A stretch of DNA of 64,000 bases from Verrucomicrobiaceae bacterium (GTDB lineage: Bacteria; Verrucomicrobiota; Verrucomicrobiia; Verrucomicrobiales; Verrucomicrobiaceae), in contig JAIXZA010000162.1 in the NCBI GenBank assembly GCA_027489965.1, forward strand, positions 62,001-126,000, in the 5' to 3' direction. This document shows positions 59,915-64,000 of the stretch, piece by piece. The position numbers and the translations under genes are program-made. Numbering within the stretch: the stretch's first letter is position 1; every line of letters begins with the position of its first letter. The notes below the pieces were generated by a model that had not been told where the DNA came from, did not search any database, and saw only the letters and a program-made list of their open reading frames with translations.

Positions 59915-60589
59915 TTACTCAGGCTTTTGCTCCTCTTCCATGACGATTTCGTTCATCGTCTTGGCATCGTCCTCCAGGGCCTGGGCATCCATCGTGCCGC
60001 TGGATTTCATGCGCATGGCGCGGACTTTGCGGGACATCGCGATGCCAGTGGACTTCACGCTGAGCTCCGAAAACTTCACGTTGGCGCTGCTGTGGCTGTT
60101 CATGCTCATCGTGGCAGCGGTGGCGATGGCGTCCTGATTGGCCGCCAGAAAGAGGAACTCCCAACCCTTCGTGTCTTGGTAGAGGCGGATGAGGTCGCTG
60201 ATGTGTTTGACGCTGTATTCCTGCGAGGCGTTTTCGGCCCCATCGGTGAAGATGGCGAGGATGACTTTGCCGGGTTGGTCAGCCTCCGGCAGCGCGCTGA
60301 TGCGGCGGTCAGTGTCTTTGATGGTGCGGCCAATCGCGTCCAGCAAAGCGGTGCTGCCGCGCGGGGTGTAAGTAGCGGCCGTGAGCTGCGGCACGTCCTG
60401 AATGGGCATGGCAAAGACTGGGACTTCGTAAGCGTTATCAAATTGGATGAGCGTAAGATGAGCATCGCCAGGGACATCCAGCTGCGATTTGAGGAAGTCA
60501 TTGAAGGCGGCGACGGCGGGCTCTTGCATGGGCTGCATGGAACCGGAGCGGTCGAGGAGGTAGGCGATTTCGGTGAGGTTGGGATTCAT
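59915..60589 (-). CDS. von Willebrand factor A domain protein
   Basis: A 224-residue cytoplasmic VWA protein. The metal-ion-dependent adhesion site starts at once: 'LTEIAYLLDRSGSMQPMQEP' (DxSxS, about 10-14), with the Thr in 'YTPRGSTALLDAIGRTI' and the Asp in 'VILAIFTDGAENASQEY'. The last 55 residues are helical and acidic. VWA proteins of this size mediate protein assembly, for example in tellurium-resistance or phage-related complexes. It lies between the phosphatase and the Rossmann-like gene with small gaps (8 and 39 bases), so the three form one operon. Confidence 0.85.
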   Translation of the reverse strand: MNPNLTEIAYLLDRSGSMQPMQEPAVAAFNDFLKSQLDVPGDAHLTLIQFDNAYEVPVFAMPIQDVPQLTAATYTPRGSTALLDAIGRTIKDTDRRISALPEADQPGKVILAIFTDGAENASQEYSVKHISDLIRLYQDTKGWEFLFLAANQDAIATAATMSMNSHSSANVKFSELSVKSTGIAMSRKVRAMRMKSSGTMDAQALEDDAKTMNEIVMEEEQKPE

Positions 60590-60628
60590 CGGGATGGGCT
60601 ATTTATGAGTTGAGGGTGAAGGAGGAAA

Positions 60629-61258
60629 TCAGGCCAACCAGTCGCGCTGGGTGAAGAAGGGCAGCTCCTGGCGCTGGCAGAGGCGAACGGTGTGGGCAGT
60701 GCCGCCACCCGTGGAGCCGAGGGTCTGGATGAAAAACAGCGCCACCGCGGCAGGGGCGAGCTGCAAGGCTGGACTGCCGATGACCTTCAAGGCATCACGC
60801 AGAAGATACTGGGCCTTGGCATAAGCGGGATTGCCGGATTGACTGCGCAGGTAAAGGTCGAAAAGCCGATGATTGTCGGGGGATGCCGCCAAGGATTCAC
60901 GAGCGAGATGATGACGCTCTGCCAGAGGCAGATCCTCCAAGGCCAGGCAGGTGGCGGAGACGGGACGACGCGAGCGGCCCATGCCGGGTGTGGGCAGAAC
61001 AAGCTGCAGCCTGGCACCCGGAACGCTGGCGACGCCTGCGGCAAAGGCTTCATCAGTGCCGGCCGCATTGCCACTGCGGAAGACGGCCTGGGGAAAGGCC
61101 ATGGCCAAACACTGCCCCACATTGACGAGCGCCTGGCGTTTGTCGGCAGGAAGCTGGCGTGTGCCTTCCAACAGGATGACGGGCGTGGGGCTGCGAGCGA
61201 GCAAGGGTTGGAGCTGAGCGAGAACGTGGGAAAGCATGGGCGTTCGAAACAGGAGCAT
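60629..61258 (-). CDS. Rossmann/SLOG-like protein, unknown function
   Basis: A 209-residue soluble protein. 'PVILLEGTRQLPADKRQALV' and 'AFPQAVFRSGNAAGTDEAFA' then 'AGVASV' follow the strand-glycine-helix pattern of SLOG/DprA-type Rossmann folds, where the RSGNAxGTDxAF motif binds a nucleotide-like ligand. It ends with a second glycine-rich strand 'FIQTLGSTGGGTAHTVRL'. The ATG at 61258 or the one at 61237 could start the protein; I keep the longer. The first gene of the VWA/phosphatase operon, divergent from the WYL gene. SLOG proteins often sense nucleotide signals in defence systems, so this is a lead. Confidence 0.6.
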   Translation of the reverse strand: MLLFRTPMLSHVLAQLQPLLARSPTPVILLEGTRQLPADKRQALVNVGQCLAMAFPQAVFRSGNAAGTDEAFAAGVASVPGARLQLVLPTPGMGRSRRPVSATCLALEDLPLAERHHLARESLAASPDNHRLFDLYLRSQSGNPAYAKAQYLLRDALKVIGSPALQLAPAAVALFFIQTLGSTGGGTAHTVRLCQRQELPFFTQRDWLA

Positions 61259-61321
61259 TCTCGCACAGGGGGTAGGACATTTGCGGGGCGACAGCTGAAC
61301 TTTTTGCGGTATTTTTTTACC

Positions 61322-62386
61322 ATGTCCAAAGCATCCACCTCCCGAAGATCACGCGCCAAAGATCCCCTTCCCGCCTCGGTCACACGCAAAGGCACCAGTC
61401 GAGTGGCCATGTGGCGTGTGCTCGAAATTCACAAGATCCTGCAAAAAGGCAACTATCCAAACTGCTCCACCCTGGCCGCAGAGATCGAGGTGGCCCCCAA
61501 GACGATTCAGCGAGACATCACGTTCATGCGGAATCAGTTGGATCTCCCGCTGGAATATCACGCCGTGAAGCATGGCTACTATTACACGCAACCCGTGCAG
61601 GAGTTCCCCATGCTGCATCTGTCGCGCCATGATCTCGTGGCGTTATTTTTGGCACGTCATGCGTTAGAGCCTCTGCGGGGAACGCGGCTGGAGCGCATGC
61701 TGAGCGAGAGCTTCAGCAAAATCGCCGAAGCCTGCGCTGGGGAGGTATCGATCCAATGGAATGAACTGGACGAAGCTTTTTCCGTGAAAGCAGCCGGAGT
61801 GATGCCTGCGGATATAACGCTATTTGGTGATCTGCTGGATGCCGTGCGGGCCTGCCAAGAGGTGGGCTTTGCGTATCACAAGCTCACCGGCAATCAACCG
61901 GAACAGCGCATCGTGCATCCCTACCACGTGGGTCAGATCGAACACGGCTGGTATTTACTGGCCTACGATCCCGCACGGAAAGCGGTGCGCACTTTCGCCT
62001 TACAACGCATCACGAACCTGAGTCTGCTGAAAACGAAGTTCGTCCGTGATCCTCGCTTCAATGCACGGGATCATCTCGGCGGCGGTTTTGGCGTTTGGAG
62101 CTACGCTGGCGAGGAGAAACGCACCCATGCAGTGCAGATCCGCTTTGAAGGCTACGCCGCCCGCGTGGTGAAAGAGCGGATGTGGCACAGCACGCAAGCC
62201 ATTCGCTCATTGAAGTCGGATGGCAGTGTCATTGAGTTTCAAGCAGACCTCTCGGGTCTGGAGGAAATCACCCGCTGGGTGCTAAGCTGGGGCAGCAAGG
62301 CCAAGGTGCTGGGACCCCCTGAACTAAAGCGACGCGTGCAGACGGAGTTAGAGAAGATGACGGCAATGCATGGATGGAACACGTGA
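61322..62386 (+). CDS. WYL-domain transcriptional regulator
   Basis: A 354-residue regulator. The start ATG 61322 gives MSKASTSRRSRAKDP; a long upstream frame overlaps the divergent operon and is rejected. An HTH lies at about 35-85: 'MWRVLEIHKILQKGNYPNCS', then 'VAPKTIQRDITFMRNQL'. The WYL domain (about 175-245) has 'FAYHKLTGNQPEQRIVHPYH' and 'GWYLLAYDPARKAVRTFALQ', then 'RITNL'. A WCX-like C-terminal region starts with 'HAVQIRFEGYAARVVKERMW'. WYL regulators often repress phage-defence operons and sense nucleic acid. The divergent partner is the Rossmann/VWA/phosphatase operon, 63 bases away. Confidence 0.9.
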   Translation: MSKASTSRRSRAKDPLPASVTRKGTSRVAMWRVLEIHKILQKGNYPNCSTLAAEIEVAPKTIQRDITFMRNQLDLPLEYHAVKHGYYYTQPVQEFPMLHLSRHDLVALFLARHALEPLRGTRLERMLSESFSKIAEACAGEVSIQWNELDEAFSVKAAGVMPADITLFGDLLDAVRACQEVGFAYHKLTGNQPEQRIVHPYHVGQIEHGWYLLAYDPARKAVRTFALQRITNLSLLKTKFVRDPRFNARDHLGGGFGVWSYAGEEKRTHAVQIRFEGYAARVVKERMWHSTQAIRSLKSDGSVIEFQADLSGLEEITRWVLSWGSKAKVLGPPELKRRVQTELEKMTAMHGWNT

Positions 62387-62461
62387 AGAAAACCACGGAA
62401 GGCACTGAAGACGCAGCAAGATAAGGATGCGATGCAGGCCTAGATTGGGAATGGTTGGCGC

Positions 62462-62512
62462 AGAAGTGGCCGTTGATGATAGGATTCACAGGATTTTTCA
62501 GAACCCCTGTCT
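62462..62512. repeat. relic of the 13.8/20.2-kb dispersed repeat
   Basis: AGTGGCCGTTGATGATAGGA, ATTCACAGGATTTTTCAG and CCTGTCTTG segments echo the leader of the repeats at 13779 and 20206 in the same order. The remaining gap 62387-62697 has no gene. Confidence 0.4.
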
Positions 62513-62697
62513 TGCTCGATGAGGGTTTAGATCATTCACTTTATTTTAGCGCCCACCAGAAACCGCAACTCATGGCTGAGGCACAAACTCAAGAAATCTT
62601 GGGGATGTTTGTGGTGACGAAGGGAGTCGACCAAGCAACCCATAAACTGAACCCATCGCTTGCACAATGGGCTAGAGTCCGCATGAAGTGAGGTACT

Positions 62698-64000
62698 TTG
62701 GAAACTGACCCCCCAACTGCCGAATCCACGCCGATCCACGATGCCCGCGAGGCCTTGCGGAAGTACTTTGGCTTTCGCGAGTTTCTGGATGGCCAAGAGA
62801 CGGTGATGGCCAACATCCTGAGCGGTCGTGACACGTTGGTGATCATGCCGACAGGCGGCGGGAAATCGCTCTGCTACCAGCTGCCAGCCATGGTGATGGA
62901 AGGCGTGACGATTGTGGTCAGTCCACTGATCGCTCTGATGAAAGATCAGGTGGATGCTCTTGAGCGACGCGGCATTCCGGCGACGGTGATCAACAGCACC
63001 CTGTCCCTGAGCGAGCAGCAGGACCGCATCGCATCGCTCAAACGCGGTGAGTACAAGCTCGTCTATGTGGCCCCTGAGCGCTTCCGCAGTCGCATGTTTC
63101 TCAATGCCATGCAGCAGGTCGAGATCGGCCTCTTTGCCGTTGATGAGGCACATTGCCTTTCGCAATGGGGCCATGATTTTCGTCCTGACTACTTTCGGTT
63201 AGGCGAGGCACTGGAACAACTGGGGCGTCCACAAGTGGTGGCTCTCACCGCCACCGCCACGCCCGAGGTGCGGGCCGACATCGCCCGCGTGCTGGATCTG
63301 CGGGATCCCTTCATCACCATCCGTGGCTTTCAGCGGCCAAATCTCAGCCTGAATGTCACGCACACGAAAAAGGCCGACGAAAAATACGCGCGCCTGAAAC
63401 AGATCATCAAAGAATTCAAAACGGGCATCATTTACTGCTCAACGCGGAAGAAGGTCGAAGAGGTCGGGGACACTCTTCGTGAGATGAAGGTGAAGGCCAT
63501 CCAGTATCACGGCGGACTCGATGACAGTGAGCGTGAGGATCGGCAAAACAAATTCATCAGCAAGAAACACGACGTTGCGGTGGCCACGAATGCCTTTGGC
63601 ATGGGCATCGACCGCAGTGATGTGCGATTCGTTGTGCATTACGACATTCCTGGCAGTGTGGAGGCCTATTACCAAGAAGCAGGCCGCGCGGGTCGTGATG
63701 GTGAACCTTCCTGGTGCGAGCTGTTCTTTAACTTCGCTGATACCAAGACGCAGGACTTTTTCATCGACGGCGCCAATCCCACCGCCGAGGTCATCACCAG
63801 CATTTATCAGGCTCTTTTGAACAAGGCCGACAGCAACTACGAAGTCGAGGCCAGCATTGATGACCTCACCGACTATGCCGGCTTAAAAAATAGCATGGCC
63901 GTCAGCTCCGCCCTCGGCCATCTCTCCCGTGCCGGCTACATCGAGCGCTATGACATCCCCGGTCGGCGCATCCGCGGCACACGCTTGCTGCAGCCGAACG
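62698..64000 (+). CDS. recQ: ATP-dependent DNA helicase RecQ (partial, runs off the window)
   Basis: RecQ unwinds DNA 3' to 5' in recombination repair and fork restart. The frame is open from TTG 62698 (an in-frame stop lies just before it) to the end of the window, so the C-terminus is not seen. Motifs in order are motif 0 'FGFREFLDGQETVMANIL', Walker A 'LVIMPTGGGKSLCYQLPA' (about residue 50), 'DEAHCLSQWGHDFRPDY' (about 148), 'VALTATATPEVRADI', 'TGIIYCSTRKKVEEV', 'VATNAFGMGIDRSDVRFV' and 'YYQEAGRAGRDGEPSW' (about 328). After residue 350 the RQC domain begins. No non-TTG start in frame fits. Confidence 0.93.
   Translation, partial: METDPPTAESTPIHDAREALRKYFGFREFLDGQETVMANILSGRDTLVIMPTGGGKSLCYQLPAMVMEGVTIVVSPLIALMKDQVDALERRGIPATVINSTLSLSEQQDRIASLKRGEYKLVYVAPERFRSRMFLNAMQQVEIGLFAVDEAHCLSQWGHDFRPDYFRLGEALEQLGRPQVVALTATATPEVRADIARVLDLRDPFITIRGFQRPNLSLNVTHTKKADEKYARLKQIIKEFKTGIIYCSTRKKVEEVGDTLREMKVKAIQYHGGLDDSEREDRQNKFISKKHDVAVATNAFGMGIDRSDVRFVVHYDIPGSVEAYYQEAGRAGRDGEPSWCELFFNFADTKTQDFFIDGANPTAEVITSIYQALLNKADSNYEVEASIDDLTDYAGLKNSMAVSSALGHLSRAGYIERYDIPGRRIRGTRLLQPN

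Noticed and set aside
60692..61321. Extended N-terminus of the WYL protein
   Set aside because: The upstream codons are the antisense of the divergent SLOG-like gene, and the conserved protein starts at 61322.

Overview
The window looks like a chromosomal segment of a verrucomicrobial (Verrucomicrobiota/Planctomycetota superphylum) bacterium. The main evidence is the operon of an ECF-type sigma factor, a FecR/LamG anti-sigma-like protein, a planctomycete-type cytochrome c/DUF1549/DUF1553 protein and a DUF1501 protein. Giant secreted Ig/Calx-beta proteins, Tat-exported sugar-isomerase-like proteins, Gfo/Idh/MocA oxidoreductases and weak Shine-Dalgarno signals agree with this. The genus is not identified. 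No rRNA or tRNA gene was seen.

Layout. 1-9.2 kb: an AIM24 protein and two large secreted proteins that share a C-terminal module. 9.3-13.7 kb: FKBP isomerase, glycerol-3-phosphate dehydrogenase, a Lys/Pro/Ala-rich protein and an exported TIM-barrel protein. 13.8-25.7 kb: an accessory region of dispersed and tandem repeats, an HME-type RND metal efflux operon, an IS256 element, a scattered integron-like gene-cassette array without a visible integrase, and a broken group II intron inside one cassette recombination site. 25.8-32.2 kb: pyruvate/2-oxoacid dehydrogenase E1 alpha/beta, pyruvate kinase, a lipoprotein and a serine hydrolase.

32.2-34.4 kb and 45.1-46.1 kb are two related sulfur-handling loci. 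Each has a rhodanese and an ArsR-type regulator with the same three cysteines, and they share a 24-bp operator-like motif that occurs three times. Both loci are decaying: a truncated SQR-like gene, a scar of a CoA-disulfide reductase, and nonsense and frameshift mutations. 34.6-37.1 kb holds a PRC-barrel/class I aldolase/histidine phosphatase operon whose aldolase has an in-frame amber codon. 37.4-43.8 kb is the sigma/FecR/DUF1549/DUF1501 operon. At 43.9-44.9 kb an apparent in-frame chimera joins the start of acetate kinase to the end of phosphoketolase.

46.2-49.9 kb: a Gfo/Idh/MocA oxidoreductase, a small membrane protein and mnmG, with two parS-like sites that suggest an origin-proximal position. 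50.5-62.4 kb is a defence island. It holds a McrBC-like nuclease with a cytosine methyltransferase and a separate putative DNA-binding subunit, an AbiE-type toxin-antitoxin pair with a palindromic operator, and a phosphatase/VWA/Rossmann-like operon divergent from a WYL regulator. The window ends inside recQ.

The strongest leads are the AckA-phosphoketolase chimera, the two-locus cysteine-ArsR regulon, the attC-like cassette array with its intron remnant, and the multi-gene McrBC/Dcm system.
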